DNA from: Mycolicibacterium crocinum
GTDB taxonomy: Bacteria > Actinomycetota > Actinomycetes > Mycobacteriales > Mycobacteriaceae
Assembly: GCF_022370635.2 (NCBI RefSeq)
Contig: NZ_CP092362.2
Location: 1,612,001 to 1,676,000, forward strand
Direction: 5' to 3'
DNA length: 64,000 nucleotides
The notes under the pieces are model-generated. The model searched no databases. It saw only the letters and a program-made list of their open reading frames with translations, and had not been told where the DNA came from. The position numbers were made by a program, and so were the translations under genes. Shown here piece by piece: positions 27,359 through 37,850 of the stretch; positions within the stretch are counted from its first letter, which is position 1; the number at the start of each line of letters is the position of its first letter.

Positions 27359-29104
27359 ATGAGCGACCCGATCCTTAGACCGGGCACCGGTCAGACCTTG
27401 CTCGGACCCTCCGAACGTGCGCACGCCTGGGAGCGATTGGGCAGCGAACAGTTCGATGTCGTCGTCATCGGCGGCGGCGTGGTCGGTGCGGGCTGCGCAC
27501 TGGATGCCGCGACCCGCGGGCTCAAGGTGGCTCTTGTCGAGGCGCGTGACTTCGCCTCCGGGACGTCGAGCCGCAGTTCGAAGATGTTCCATGGCGGGCT
27601 GCGCTACCTCGAGCAGTTGGAGTTCGGGCTGGTGCGTGAGGCGCTGCACGAGCGCGAGCTGTCCCTGACCACGCTGGCGCCGCATCTGGTCAAGCCGCTG
27701 CCGTTTCTGTTCCCGCTGACGAAGCGGGTGTGGGAGCGGCCGTACATCGCCGCGGGCATTTTCCTCTACGACCAGCTGGGCGGCGCGAAATCCGTTCCGG
27801 CACAGAAACATTTGACGAAGTCCGGTGCGCTGCGGTTGGCGCCGGGCCTGAAGCGGAGCTCGCTGATCGGTGGAATCCGTTACTACGACACCGTCGTCGA
27901 CGACGCACGGCACACGATGACCGTCGCGCGTACCGCCGCCCACTATGGCGCGGTGGTGCGGACCTCCACGCAGGTGGTCTCGCTGCTGCGCGAGGGTGAT
28001 CGGGTGATCGGGGTGAAGATCCGGGACTCCGAGGACGGGGCGATTGAGGACGTCCGCGGGCACGTCGTGATCAATGCGACCGGGGTGTGGACCGACGAGA
28101 TCCAGGCTTTGAGCAAGGAACGCGGCCGTTTCCGGGTGCGGGCGTCCAAGGGTGTCCACGTCGTCGTGCCTCGCGATCGGATTGTGTCCGAGGTGGCGAT
28201 CATCCTGCGCACCGAGAAGTCGGTGCTCTTCGTGATCCCGTGGGGCACGCACTGGATCATCGGCACCACGGACACCGACTGGAACCTGGATTTGGCGCAT
28301 CCGGCGGCGACGAAGGCCGATATCGACTACATCCTCGGCCACGTCAACACGGTGCTGGCGACGCCGCTGACGCATGACGACATCGACGGCGTGTACGCGG
28401 GGCTGCGGCCGCTGCTGGCGGGGGAGAGCGAAGAGACCTCGAAGCTGTCCCGTGAGCACGCGGTGGCGGTGCCGTCGCCGGGCCTGGTCGCGATCGCGGG
28501 CGGCAAGTACACCACCTACCGGGTGATGGCCGAGGACGCGGTCGACGCGGCGGCCGAGTACATCCCGGCGCGGGTGGCCCCCTCGATCACCGAGAAGGTG
28601 CCGCTGATGGGTGCCGACGGGTATTTCGCGCTGGTCAACCAGACGCAGAGCGTGGGCGCCCGCTACGGATTGCACCCGTACCGAGTGCGGCACCTGCTGG
28701 ACCGGTATGGCTCCCTGATCGGCGACGTGCTGTCGCTGGCGGCCGACAAGCCGGAACTGCTGGAACCGATCACCGATGCGCCGGTGTACCTCAAGGTGGA
28801 GGCGGCCTATGCCGCGGCCGCGGAAGGGGCGCTGCACCTGGAGGACATCCTGGCGCGGCGGATGCGGATCTCGATCGAATATCCGCACCGCGGCGTGGAC
28901 TGTGCGCGCGAGGTCGCCGAGGTGGTTGCGCCGGTCCTGGGCTGGAGTCAGGAGGACATCGACCGCGAGGTCGCGACGTACAAGGCGCGGGTGGAAGCCG
29001 AGGTGCTGTCCCAGCGTCAGCCGGACGACGAGTCCGCCGATGCCTTGCGCGCGGCGGCGCCGGAGGCTCGCGCCGAAATCCTCGAGCCGGTGCCCTTGAC
29101 GTGA
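27359..29104 (+). CDS. glpD2: FAD-dependent glycerol-3-phosphate dehydrogenase GlpD2
   Basis: A 581-residue membrane-associated dehydrogenase that passes electrons from glycerol-3-phosphate to quinone, giving dihydroxyacetone phosphate. FAD loop VVVIGGGVVGAGCALDA; family signatures SSRSSKMFHGGLRYLEQ and IIGTTDTDW; a C-terminal helical domain from about residue 430. It lies 9 bp after lpdA, as in M. tuberculosis. TAGCCT stands six bases before the ATG, so it may also have a leaderless promoter, though GAGG could serve as a ribosome site. Its stop overlaps the next start (GTGA). Confidence 0.93.
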   Translation: MSDPILRPGTGQTLLGPSERAHAWERLGSEQFDVVVIGGGVVGAGCALDAATRGLKVALVEARDFASGTSSRSSKMFHGGLRYLEQLEFGLVREALHERELSLTTLAPHLVKPLPFLFPLTKRVWERPYIAAGIFLYDQLGGAKSVPAQKHLTKSGALRLAPGLKRSSLIGGIRYYDTVVDDARHTMTVARTAAHYGAVVRTSTQVVSLLREGDRVIGVKIRDSEDGAIEDVRGHVVINATGVWTDEIQALSKERGRFRVRASKGVHVVVPRDRIVSEVAIILRTEKSVLFVIPWGTHWIIGTTDTDWNLDLAHPAATKADIDYILGHVNTVLATPLTHDDIDGVYAGLRPLLAGESEETSKLSREHAVAVPSPGLVAIAGGKYTTYRVMAEDAVDAAAEYIPARVAPSITEKVPLMGADGYFALVNQTQSVGARYGLHPYRVRHLLDRYGSLIGDVLSLAADKPELLEPITDAPVYLKVEAAYAAAAEGALHLEDILARRMRISIEYPHRGVDCAREVAEVVAPVLGWSQEDIDREVATYKARVEAEVLSQRQPDDESADALRAAAPEARAEILEPVPLT

Positions 29105-29973
29105 GGCGCCGTCGGCCGGCCCCACTCCCGGATCGCGATGGCGTGGGCCCGGCTCGGGTGCGACTGCGTGGCGGAGCGGTGCTGGTCGAGTTGGCTTCTC
29201 GATTCGGTGAAGCCGCTGCCGAAAAGGTGTTCAACGGTGAGGTGGTCGACGCCGATGGTGGCGTGATCACGCCCTCGTCGGTGTTGCCGCCGGGCGCTTT
29301 CGTCTTCTTGTATCGGGAGTTGCCCGACGAGGTCGAAGTGCCGTTCGACATCCCGGTGCTTTACCGCGACGACGACATTGTGGTGGTGGACAAGCCGCAT
29401 TTCCTGGCCACGATGCCGCGCGGCGGGCACGTCGCGCAGACGGCGTTGGTGCGGCTGCGGCGTTCGCTCGAGCTGCCCGAGCTGAGCCCCGCGCACCGGC
29501 TGGACCGGCTGACCGCAGGAGTGTTGCTGTTCACGGTGCGACCTGAGGTTCGAGGGGCGTATCAGACGTTGTTCGCGCGGGGCCTGGTGTCCAAGACGTA
29601 TGTGGCGCGTTCGTCCTCGGTGTCTTCGGTTGCGCTCCCGTTGACCGTCCGCAGCCGAATTGTCAAGCACCGCAGTGTGTTACAGGCTGTCGAGGAGCCG
29701 GGCGAGCCGAATGCCGAGACGCGGGTCGAGGCGTTGGGCGACGGCTGGTATCGGCTGACTCCGCGCACGGGGCGCACGCATCAGCTGCGGGTGCACATGG
29801 CCTCACTCGGTCTGCCCATCGACAACGACCCGCTCTACCCGCGCGTCGTGGAGGTCGCCGCCGATGATTTCTCTGCGCCGCTGCGGTTGGTGGCGCAGCG
29901 ACTGGAGTTCGACGATCCGCTCTCCGGTGAGCCGCGGTCGTTCGTCAGTGCGGCCAGGGCCTTCGGTCCCTAG
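29101..29973 (+). CDS. RluA-family pseudouridine synthase
   Basis: A 290-residue pseudouridine synthase. The catalytic motif HRLDR is at residues 132-136 (D135), preceded by DDDIVVVDKPHFLATMP and followed by TPRTGRTHQLRVHMASLG. It would isomerise uridines in rRNA or tRNA; the exact target cannot be told. Homologous to Rv3300c by position and type, from memory. Starts with GTG overlapping the glpD2 stop, so it is the third gene of the lpdA-glpD2 run. Confidence 0.9.
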   Translation: MRRRRPAPLPDRDGVGPARVRLRGGAVLVELASRFGEAAAEKVFNGEVVDADGGVITPSSVLPPGAFVFLYRELPDEVEVPFDIPVLYRDDDIVVVDKPHFLATMPRGGHVAQTALVRLRRSLELPELSPAHRLDRLTAGVLLFTVRPEVRGAYQTLFARGLVSKTYVARSSSVSSVALPLTVRSRIVKHRSVLQAVEEPGEPNAETRVEALGDGWYRLTPRTGRTHQLRVHMASLGLPIDNDPLYPRVVEVAADDFSAPLRLVAQRLEFDDPLSGEPRSFVSAARAFGP

Positions 29974-30005
29974 TAGTTCGCTGTGAGTCGCGCCACTGTT
30001 GAGGT

Positions 30006-30563
30006 ATGGATGACGATCATGAGCTGGTCCTGGTAGCCGCATATCCAGACGTCGATCGGGCTGCCACCGATTTCCATGAGCTGGAGAAGCGGATCAAGCA
30101 CGGCCTGGAATTGCGGGCTGCCGCTCTGGTCACCAAGGACTCCGAGGGGCAGCCGCACGTGCTGGAGGCGCACAACCGGCACGGTCGGGTGGCTGCCGGC
30201 ATGGGGGCCGGCCTGGGCATTCTGGTCGGACTGTTTCTGCCGCCGGTGGGCCTGGCGGTTCTGGTCGGTGGCGCAGCAGGCGCCATGGTCGGCGCGTTCG
30301 CCGAGCACGAACTGCGCAGCGGTCTGCAACGTGAGATCGGGGGCGCACTCGACGTGGGCAGGGGAGTGGTGATCGCGCTGGTCTACCCGAACGGTCGCGG
30401 ACCAGTCGAGTCGACGCTGTATCGGGCGTCCGAGATCAGGTCGGTTCGGATGGATCGTTCGACCATCAACAGCCTCGATGAACTGGTCGCTGATGAGATG
30501 GCGAGGCTCTCCCACCCGCCGGTAGACCCGATCACCGCTGGCACGACGGACACCAGTAGGTGA
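30006..30563 (+). CDS. DUF1269-like membrane protein
   Basis: A 185-residue protein with an N-terminal alpha/beta part ([20 protein letters not shown]), a glycine-rich membrane hairpin ([20 protein letters not shown], then [20 protein letters not shown]), and a soluble tail. This matches the DUF1269 pattern of small actinobacterial proteins of unknown role, often stress-linked. Start ATG 30006, 32 bp after the pseudouridine synthase. Its last 32 bp overlap the convergent nei gene. Confidence 0.7.
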   Translation: MDDDHELVLVAAYPDVDRAATDFHELEKRIKHGLELRAAALVTKDSEGQPHVLEAHNRHGRVAAGMGAGLGILVGLFLPPVGLAVLVGGAAGAMVGAFAEHELRSGLQREIGGALDVGRGVVIALVYPNGRGPVESTLYRASEIRSVRMDRSTINSLDELVADEMARLSHPPVDPITAGTTDTSR

Positions 30564-31299
30564 CTCGGTCTTCGTCGGAGGATTCCGCACGTCGTATCGG
30601 GGTGCCGCAGCGGCGGCACGGTTCATCGGCCCGGCCGTAAACCCAGAGGTCTTGGCCGCCTCGTCGGTTGCCGGTCGTGGTGCGGTTCATTCGGGTTCGG
30701 TTCGCCCACAGCATGTCTCGTGCCCTGGTAACCACGCGGAGCGGATCGGGAAGGCTGCTGACCGGACTGGTGGGGAGTCGACCGAAAATGAAGCACAGCT
30801 CGTTGGCGTATACGTTGCCGACGCCGGCCAGGTTCCGCTGATCCAGTAGGGCCGCGGCGATCGGCCGGTCAGGGTCCTTGGCCAGATTCTCCGCTGCCAG
30901 TCTCGGATCCCAGTCTTCGCCGAGCAGGTCGGGCCCCAGGTGGGCGACGGCATCCTCGTCGTGCTCGCGGTCCAGCACCTCGAGAATGCCGAGGTCGATA
31001 CCGAGGGCTTGAATGTCACCGGCTTCCAGGACGATTCGGATTTTGTAGGCGTTCCGCGTCGGTCTGCCCTTCGGGCTCACCCGCCAGGCGCCATCCATCT
31101 TCAGGTGAGAGTGGATGCTCGCCGGCCCGACGCGGATGAACAGATGCTTCCCGCGGCTGATCACCTCGTCGACGGTGTGACCGGTGAGATCCACGGTGGC
31201 GTATCGCGGCACGCGGATGTCGCACCGCATGAGCGTCTTACCGACCAGCGCGTCGCGCAGGTTGGCTGCGGTGTGGAAGACGGTGTCGCCTTCGGGCAT
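30532..31299 (-). CDS. nei: Endonuclease VIII (Nei) DNA glycosylase
   Basis: A 255-residue Fpg/Nei glycosylase/AP lyase for oxidised pyrimidines. The mature N-terminus P2-E3-G-D-T holds the catalytic Pro and Glu. [13 protein letters not shown] is the H2TH motif, and a C-terminal zinc finger reads CRRCGTP...YWCPSCQR (four Cys). Equivalent to Rv3297 by position next to lhr. It lies 9 bp after the DUF222/HNH gene. Confidence 0.93.
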   Translation of the reverse strand: MPEGDTVFHTAANLRDALVGKTLMRCDIRVPRYATVDLTGHTVDEVISRGKHLFIRVGPASIHSHLKMDGAWRVSPKGRPTRNAYKIRIVLEAGDIQALGIDLGILEVLDREHDEDAVAHLGPDLLGEDWDPRLAAENLAKDPDRPIAAALLDQRNLAGVGNVYANELCFIFGRLPTSPVSSLPDPLRVVTRARDMLWANRTRMNRTTTGNRRGGQDLWVYGRADEPCRRCGTPIRRAESSDEDRVTYWCPSCQR

Positions 31300-31308
31300 G
31301 GTTCCAGC

Positions 31309-32718
31309 CTAGAAGGGCGGCGGATGGGCAGCGGCCCGCGCCTCGTTGAGTCCGCGTTCCCATCGGATTCGGTCGGCCCGCTCTGCGGCCCGGCTTCGGC
31401 GCCGGGCGGGCATCATCACGCCGCGTCCCGGCTGGCGGGGTTGGGTCGCGTTGTCCGGCAGGTTCAGTTCCGTGGTCGGAGGGAACAGCTGTGGGAAGAA
31501 CAGCGTGCCGCCGGGTTTCGTCGTGTACGTGCGACCTGACGGCGACGTCCAGATCACTGTCCCGTCAGGCAATTGACGGTCTGTCCATCCGCGCGGCCCG
31601 GCATAAAAAGTTTTCAGCAAGTGATGCAGACGGCACAGAAGTTTCAGATTCGACGGATGAGTCGGCCCCAACGGATAGGGCACGGTGTGATCGATGTCGG
31701 CTACGGAAGCTGGGCGATCACAGCCGGGGAAGCGACACGTCAAGTCGCGGCAGCGGATGAACTCCGCCAACGCAGTCGAGGGTCGATAGTGGGGTTCTGC
31801 GCTCAATTCCTTGCCGCCGATCACCGGCCGCAGTTTCGCGCGTGCCGCCAATGCCCTCACGGTGTCGGCGGGAATCGCCCCATACCCGGGCAGCAGCGCC
31901 GGAGTGTCCGATTCGCCGGTGACCGTGGTGCTGTCGGCCAGCAGGTGGATGACGATCTGACCCGGACCGCTGTCGTTGCCTGAGCGGGCTGGGCACTCGT
32001 CGGATCCGCAGTCGCAGCACATCCCCGCCTCGCCGGCGGCCAACGCGCCCAATGCATCCGAGCGGCGTTGGCGCGCGGTGCGCGGGTCGTCACGGCACAC
32101 CGTCGCGGCGAGCTGATTGAGTCGCTGATCGAAAGCCGCCGCGTCGGACGCTCGCACGCGACCATAGATCTCCGCCATTCCGTCTGCCGCGGGCGCGGTC
32201 TCGATATGACGGTCATCGTCAGCTTGTCGCGCGACGCGCACGGCATGCGGATCGAGTTCTCTGACAAACCAGTCGATCTTCTCTTTGAGCTTCTCCTCAG
32301 AGAAGGTGTTCCACCCCGCAGCGTGCTGCGCCAGCCGAGTGTCAACGGCGTCGAGGATGTCGGCATCAGTGATCAGGCCTGTGCGGAACACCGCGATGAC
32401 GACGGTGCGGTATTCGATTGCGCCCGAGGCGAACAACGCACCCAGCTTCGGTAGCCGTTCGATGAGCTGCACGCCGTAGTTCATTTGAGACGAGGCGCGG
32501 CCTTGGCTGATACCGAGTTCGGCGGCCACTTCGGCGGCGACTGCCTCCCAGTTGTCGATACACCACTGGGCGCGGTCCGCGGCGTCGACCGAGCTCATCC
32601 GGCGCTGACAGAGTTGACCCGCGGCAAGCAGCCGCTCGGCGATCGCCTTTCGTTCGGCGCGTTGCGCCCGGCTCATGGTTTCGAGGAGAGCCGCGTCCGA
32701 CTTTGTTTCTTCGAACAT
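31309..32718 (-). CDS. 13E12-repeat (DUF222) HNH endonuclease-domain protein
   Basis: A 469-residue protein with an N-terminal DUF222 helical domain (ERKAIAERLLAAGQL onward) and a C-terminal HNH nuclease fold: CRFPGCDRPA, then IDHTVPYPLGPTHPSNLK and LCRLHHLLKTF, giving Cys and His metal ligands. The 13E12 family is multi-copy in mycobacteria, and in M. tuberculosis some copies serve as phage attachment sites. Nuclease activity and role are unproven. It lies between lhr and nei, where I recall none in M. tuberculosis, so it may be a local addition. Confidence 0.85.
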   Translation of the reverse strand: MFEETKSDAALLETMSRAQRAERKAIAERLLAAGQLCQRRMSSVDAADRAQWCIDNWEAVAAEVAAELGISQGRASSQMNYGVQLIERLPKLGALFASGAIEYRTVVIAVFRTGLITDADILDAVDTRLAQHAAGWNTFSEEKLKEKIDWFVRELDPHAVRVARQADDDRHIETAPAADGMAEIYGRVRASDAAAFDQRLNQLAATVCRDDPRTARQRRSDALGALAAGEAGMCCDCGSDECPARSGNDSGPGQIVIHLLADSTTVTGESDTPALLPGYGAIPADTVRALAARAKLRPVIGGKELSAEPHYRPSTALAEFIRCRDLTCRFPGCDRPASVADIDHTVPYPLGPTHPSNLKLLCRLHHLLKTFYAGPRGWTDRQLPDGTVIWTSPSGRTYTTKPGGTLFFPQLFPPTTELNLPDNATQPRQPGRGVMMPARRRSRAAERADRIRWERGLNEARAAAHPPPF

Positions 32719-32787
32719 GATTCGACCCTAGTTAGGGACACCGACAAGTTTTGTATCGGCGGCCTGTGGTGCCGATACGCTTTTGGC

Positions 32788-33165
32788 GTGATCGATTTCC
32801 AGAGCGGCGGGCTCTTCGCCCGGCTCGCACCGAGTGATCCGCGCGCCCTCGCGAGTGAGCTGGCGCCCATCCTGGTAGACGGCGAGGCTGTTCACCTCGT
32901 CTTCAAGGGCATGCGCGACTCGGTGGTGTTCACCAACAAACGTCTCATCGCGATAAACGTGCAAGGCATCACCGGGAAGAAACGCGATTGCACGTCGTTG
33001 CCGTACAGCAAGATTCAGGCGTGGAGTATCGAAACTGCGGGACGGTTCGACCTTGATGCCGAGCTCCAATTGTGGTTCTCGGGGCTCGGCACGGTCCGGC
33101 TCGACTTCAACGGTCAGGTCGACATCCGGTCCATCGGACAGCTCATCGGTGCGTATGTCCTATAA
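32788..33165 (+). CDS. Small bacterial PH-domain protein
   Basis: A 125-residue protein that fits the bacterial PH-like fold (PF08000 type): EAVHLVFKGMRDSVVFTNKR, then LIAINVQGITGKKRDCTSL and IQAWSIETAGRFDLDAEL. Function unknown; no signal or membrane helix. I chose GTG 32788 since the domain starts there; upstream sequence in frame belongs to the divergent DUF222 gene. It ends 7 bp from the convergent lhr stop. Confidence 0.75.
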   Translation: MIDFQSGGLFARLAPSDPRALASELAPILVDGEAVHLVFKGMRDSVVFTNKRLIAINVQGITGKKRDCTSLPYSKIQAWSIETAGRFDLDAELQLWFSGLGTVRLDFNGQVDIRSIGQLIGAYVL

Positions 33166-33172
33166 CTAATCC

Positions 33173-36100
33173 TCAGCGCAACCGAAGCCCGCGGGGAGTG
33201 CGCGAGAAGCCAGCGTCGACCAGCGCGTCGGCAGTGGCCTTGCGGTCGGCGTGCGCGCCCGCCTCCAAAACGGGTACGCCGTCGACTTTTTCGACCAGTA
33301 CACCGCCGATGCGCCCACTGCTGACCAGTTCGGCGAGCGTCCCCGCCGCGGCGCGCTGTGCTTCGTCGTCGGTGCTGAAGTTCAACAGCGAGCGTCCACC
33401 GCGCTCGAGGAACCACACCAGCTCACCGTCCACTAGGACCACCAGCGCGCCCGCCTTGCGCCCCGGCCGATGGCTTGCGTCGGCGTCCGGGCGGGCCGGC
33501 CACGGCAGGGCCGCGCCGTAGGGATTGGCCGGGTCGGCGGCGGCCAGCACGACCGCGCGGTAGTCCGGCCGCTCGGGATCCACTCCGTCGAGATAGGTCC
33601 GCAGCCGGTCGACCGTCGACGCCACCGCGAACTGCGCGCCGCCGAGCGACTCGACGAAATAGCCGCGCTGACACCGTCCGGCATCTTCGAATCCGATGAG
33701 CACCTTGTACAGCGTCGCAAAGCCGCCGGGTACGCCTTCGGTCGCAGCCGCACCTTTGGTCAGCACGCCATGCCGATTCAGCAGCAACTCGGCGGTAAAG
33801 TGCGCGCGCACAGTCGAATCCGGCTCTCGAGCCGGCACCGCCGACCACCGCCCGGCGACCGTCGAATCCACCGAGCGGGTCTGCGGGTGCGCCACAGAGT
33901 AGCGACTCAGCCGAGGTGTGCGCCGCTGCCGATGCGCGGGCGCGGCCGGACGGCGGGTGCCGGGCCTGCGCCCACCCGCCAGCATGGCGCGCACCGGCGC
34001 GAACGTGTCGCCTGTGACCCAGCCGGCCCAGATCAGGTCCCACAGCGCGGCTTTGAACGTCTCCTCGGAACCGCTGACCAGTTGCCGGAAGAAGAACGCG
34101 CCGCGTGCCTCACCAGGCTCGCCGAGGACTTCGAGGATGGCGCGGTGGGTGTCGGTGAAGTCGATCTCGGCCGGCGCCGCGAGTGTCAGCGGCGCGGTGT
34201 CCGCGTGATGGAACGCGATCCAGCCGTCGCTGCCGGAGATCGATCCCACTCCCGACCAGGTGACCTCGCCGGAGGCCAAGAGCTCGTCGAGCATCGCCGG
34301 TTGGTAGTCCCGCACCCGTGGACCGAACACCAGCGGCTCGACCGCCGATGCGGGAATCGGCACCCCGGCCAGCTGGTCGATCACGCCCGCCAGCCCTTCG
34401 ACACCGGAGGTGGCCGAACTGCCGACCTGCTGCCACGCTGGCAGGAAGCGCGCATACGCCGCCGTGCTCACCGGTTCGACCTGCGCCCGCAGCGCCGCGA
34501 GCGAGCGGCGGCGCAGAATGCGCAGCACCTCGGCGTCACACCACTGGTCGGCGTCCGGCCCGGCCACGAACTCGCCGCGAACCAGCTTGCCGTCCACCGA
34601 CATTCGTCCCAGGACGTCGGCGGCGACCCGCAGGCCCAACCCGAACCGGGCGGCGGCCTCGCCCGTCGTGAACGGGCCACGGGTTCGCGCGAAGCGACCC
34701 ATCAGTTCGCCGAGCGGATCGGCGACCGCCTCGGTAAAACTCGTCGGCACCCCGACCGGCACGGCGACGCCGACCGCATCCCGCAGTCGGCCGATGTCCT
34801 CGATGCCTGCCCACCAGGACTGTCCGGCATACGACAGCGGCAGCACGCGGCGAGCGGCATGCAGGCCGTCGAGCCAGCCGCCGACATCGTCGACAGTGCA
34901 GCGTTCGGCGATCTCAGCCTCCGTCAGCGGACCGAGCAGGCGCAACAGATCGGCCACGCCCTCGGCGTCGCGGGCCTTGCGGTCCTCGGAAAGGTGTTGC
35001 AGCTGGCGGGATGTCGCGGCGATGACGTCGGGGTCGAGCAGTTCGCGAAGTTCGACGCGGCCGAGCAGCTCGGCCAGCAGCGTGCTGTCGAGGGACAGTG
35101 CGGCCGCGCGACGCTCGGCCAGTGGGCTGTCGCCCTCGTACATGAACGCGCCGACGTAGCCGAACATCAGCGAGGCCGCGAACGGCGACGGCATCGGGGT
35201 CTCGACCTCCACCAGCCGCACCCGGCGCTGAGCGATCCGGCTCATCAGCTCGGTCAGCGTCGGAACGTCGTAGACGTCCTGCAGACACTCCCGCACCGCC
35301 TCCAGAACGATCGGGAAGTCGGGATATTTGCGTGCCACGTCGAGCAATTGGGCTGCCCGCTGCCGCTGGTGCCATAGTGGCGAACGCTTACCGGGGTGGC
35401 GTTTGGGCAACAGCAGCGCCCGCGCCGCGCACTCCCGGAACCGCGAGGCGAACAGCGCCGAGCCGCCGACCTCGGTGGTGACCAGCGGCTCGATTTCGTC
35501 GGGGGCGAAGACGAACAGGTCGGCGCCCGGCGGCGCATCCTCGGTGTCGGGCAACCGCACCACGATGCCGTCGTCGGACGCCGTCGGCTTCTCGTCGATG
35601 CCGTAGCGCTCCAGCAGCCGACGGCTGACCGCCAGCGCCAGCGGACCGTGCACCTTCAGTCCGTAGGGGGAGTGCAGCACCACCCGCCAGTCGCCGAGCT
35701 CATCGCGGAAGCGCTCCACCAGCAGGGTGGTGTCGCTGGGCACCGTGGCCGTGGCGTTGCGCTGATCGTCGAGCAGCTGCCACAGGTTGTCGGTGGCGTA
35801 GTCGGCGAATCCGAGCTCATTGCACCGTGTTTCGAAGTCATCACGGCCCAGCCCTGCCAGCTCGCCGGTGAACTTACCGATCGCCTGCCCGAGCTCGGCT
35901 GGCCGCCCGGCATCGTCGCCGCGCCAGAACGGCAGCCGGGCCGGTTGTCCGGGTGCCGGGATGACCAGCACTCGGTCGTGCGTGATCTCGGTGATCCGCC
36001 AGCTGGTGGCGCCCAGCGAGATCACGTCACCAGGCCGTGACTCGTAGACCATTTCTTCGTCGAGTTCGCCTACTCGCGAAGGCTTTTCGGACTCGGTGGC

Positions 36101-37702
36101 CAGGTACACGGTGAACATGCCGCGGTCGGGGATCGCGCCGCCGGACGTGACCGCCAGCCGCTGGGCGCCGGGCCGCGCGGTCAGTGTGCCGTTGTCGCGG
36201 TCGTAGACCAGTCGCGGCCGCAGTTCGGCGAAATCGGTCGACGGGTACTTGCCCGACAGCAGATCCAGCGTGGCTTCGAAGGCACTGCGCGGCAACGTCG
36301 CAAACGGCGCACTGCGGCGGACGACGTCGAACCACTCGTCGGCGCTGACCGGCTCGAGCGCGCACGCGGCCACGGTGTGCTGGGCCAGCACGTCGAGCGG
36401 GTTGGCCGGCACCCGCATCGTTTCGATCTGGCCGGCGAGCATGCGCTGCACGCTGACCGCGCAGCCGATCAGGTCGGTGCGGTGTTTGGGGAACAGCACA
36501 CCGCGCGAGATTTCGCCGACCTGATGGCCGGCCCGGCCGACCCGCTGCAATCCGCTGGCCACCGAGGGTGGGGCTTCAACCTGGATCACTAAATCGACCG
36601 CGCCCATGTCGATGCCGAGTTCCAGGCTCGATGTCGCCACCACAGATTTGAGCCGGCCGCTCTTGAGGTCGTCCTCGACGGCGGCACGCTGTTCCTTGGA
36701 CACCGAGCCGTGGTGTGCGCGAGCCAGCAATGGCTCGGCGCCGTAGGTCTGGCCACTGCCCATGATGTGTGCCGGCGGTCCGCCGGGCACCTGACGGTTG
36801 GCCGGCGCATCGAGTTCGATCCCGGACCGCTCCGCGTGAATCTCGTTGATCCGCGCGGTGAGCCGCTCGGCCAAGCGGCGCGAGTTGGCGAACACGATCG
36901 TCGAGTTGTGCGCCTCGATCAGGTCGACGATGCGGGCCTCGACGTCGGGCCAGATCGTGTTGTTCTCCAGATTGGCCATATCGGGCACCGGCACCTGCAC
37001 GGTCAGCTCGAACGTCTTGGCCGCCGGCGGCGCGACAATGGTCGTCGGTCTGGCACCGGACAGGAATCGCGCGACTTCCTCCGGCGGGCGGACCGTCGCC
37101 GACAGTCCGATGCGTTGGGCCGGGCTCTCCAGCAGCGCGTCGAGGCGCTCGAGCGACACCGCCAGGTGTGCGCCGCGCTTGGTGCCCGACACCGCGTGCA
37201 CCTCGTCGACGATCACAGTCTCGATGCCGATCAGCGTTTCCCGGGCTGCGGAGGTCAACATCAGGAATAGCGACTCGGGAGTGGTGATCAGGATGTCGGG
37301 CGGCTTGGTGATGAGCTCGCGGCGCCGGGCCGGCGGGGTGTCGCCGGAGCGCACTCCCACGCTGATCTGCGGCGCCGGCACGCCGTCGCGTTCGGCGATG
37401 CGGGTGATGCCGGTCAGCGGGGTGCGCAGGTTGCGTTCGACGTCGACGGCCAGGGCCTTGAGCGGGGAGACGTACAGAACACGAGTGCCGCGCTTCTCCG
37501 GGTCCTGGGCCAGTTGGTCGATGGCCCACAGAAAAGCCGCCAGCGTCTTACCCGAGCCGGTTGGGGCGATGACCAGAGTGTTGTCGCCGTCGGCAATGGC
37601 CGACCAGGCGCGCGCCTGCGCCGCCGTCGGCTGGGCGAAGGTGCCCGTGAACCATCGCCGGGTCAGCGGACTGAACCGGGCCATCGGATCGGCGGGACTC
37701 AC
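33173..37702 (-). CDS. lhr: Large helicase-related protein Lhr
   Basis: A 1509-residue superfamily 2 DNA helicase, close in length to M. tuberculosis Lhr. N-terminal motor: APTGSGKT (Walker A), VDEVHAVSG (DEVH box), LSATVRPP, and QRVGRAGHQ (motif VI). A winged-helix/beta-barrel region and a long C-terminal part ending RTPRGLRLR follow. Lhr is a single-strand DNA-dependent ATPase moving 3' to 5', linked to DNA-damage responses. I chose GTG 37702 (SPADPMARFSPLT), with GGAG just upstream; the ATG at 37684 has none. It marks the left edge of the second accessory block. Confidence 0.95.
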   Translation of the reverse strand: MSPADPMARFSPLTRRWFTGTFAQPTAAQARAWSAIADGDNTLVIAPTGSGKTLAAFLWAIDQLAQDPEKRGTRVLYVSPLKALAVDVERNLRTPLTGITRIAERDGVPAPQISVGVRSGDTPPARRRELITKPPDILITTPESLFLMLTSAARETLIGIETVIVDEVHAVSGTKRGAHLAVSLERLDALLESPAQRIGLSATVRPPEEVARFLSGARPTTIVAPPAAKTFELTVQVPVPDMANLENNTIWPDVEARIVDLIEAHNSTIVFANSRRLAERLTARINEIHAERSGIELDAPANRQVPGGPPAHIMGSGQTYGAEPLLARAHHGSVSKEQRAAVEDDLKSGRLKSVVATSSLELGIDMGAVDLVIQVEAPPSVASGLQRVGRAGHQVGEISRGVLFPKHRTDLIGCAVSVQRMLAGQIETMRVPANPLDVLAQHTVAACALEPVSADEWFDVVRRSAPFATLPRSAFEATLDLLSGKYPSTDFAELRPRLVYDRDNGTLTARPGAQRLAVTSGGAIPDRGMFTVYLATESEKPSRVGELDEEMVYESRPGDVISLGATSWRITEITHDRVLVIPAPGQPARLPFWRGDDAGRPAELGQAIGKFTGELAGLGRDDFETRCNELGFADYATDNLWQLLDDQRNATATVPSDTTLLVERFRDELGDWRVVLHSPYGLKVHGPLALAVSRRLLERYGIDEKPTASDDGIVVRLPDTEDAPPGADLFVFAPDEIEPLVTTEVGGSALFASRFRECAARALLLPKRHPGKRSPLWHQRQRAAQLLDVARKYPDFPIVLEAVRECLQDVYDVPTLTELMSRIAQRRVRLVEVETPMPSPFAASLMFGYVGAFMYEGDSPLAERRAAALSLDSTLLAELLGRVELRELLDPDVIAATSRQLQHLSEDRKARDAEGVADLLRLLGPLTEAEIAERCTVDDVGGWLDGLHAARRVLPLSYAGQSWWAGIEDIGRLRDAVGVAVPVGVPTSFTEAVADPLGELMGRFARTRGPFTTGEAAARFGLGLRVAADVLGRMSVDGKLVRGEFVAGPDADQWCDAEVLRILRRRSLAALRAQVEPVSTAAYARFLPAWQQVGSSATSGVEGLAGVIDQLAGVPIPASAVEPLVFGPRVRDYQPAMLDELLASGEVTWSGVGSISGSDGWIAFHHADTAPLTLAAPAEIDFTDTHRAILEVLGEPGEARGAFFFRQLVSGSEETFKAALWDLIWAGWVTGDTFAPVRAMLAGGRRPGTRRPAAPAHRQRRTPRLSRYSVAHPQTRSVDSTVAGRWSAVPAREPDSTVRAHFTAELLLNRHGVLTKGAAATEGVPGGFATLYKVLIGFEDAGRCQRGYFVESLGGAQFAVASTVDRLRTYLDGVDPERPDYRAVVLAAADPANPYGAALPWPARPDADASHRPGRKAGALVVLVDGELVWFLERGGRSLLNFSTDDEAQRAAAGTLAELVSSGRIGGVLVEKVDGVPVLEAGAHADRKATADALVDAGFSRTPRGLRLR

Positions 37703-37850
37703 GACTCCAGGGTGCCAGGGGGTACCGACAAGAGCCGCGCCTCTCATGTGGGCTTATTGACACAACTGTAGAAACACCCGCCGGTTCGCTACCCATCGCG
37801 GCTATCGGCAGCCATACTGTTGGCCTTGAGGCAGCCACGGGGAGGCGGCC

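Noticed and set aside
25883..29125. A 1080-codon open frame on the minus strand opposite lpdA and glpD2
   Set aside because: No recognisable domain, Arg/His-rich composition typical of antisense frames in GC-rich DNA, and it covers two clear genes.
31309..32718. 13E12-type gene as an occupied phage attachment site
   Set aside because: The gene is intact, with no integrase or duplicated core nearby.
33470..35377. A 635-codon plus-strand frame opposite lhr
   Set aside because: Antisense shadow of Lhr; no domain and no ribosome site.
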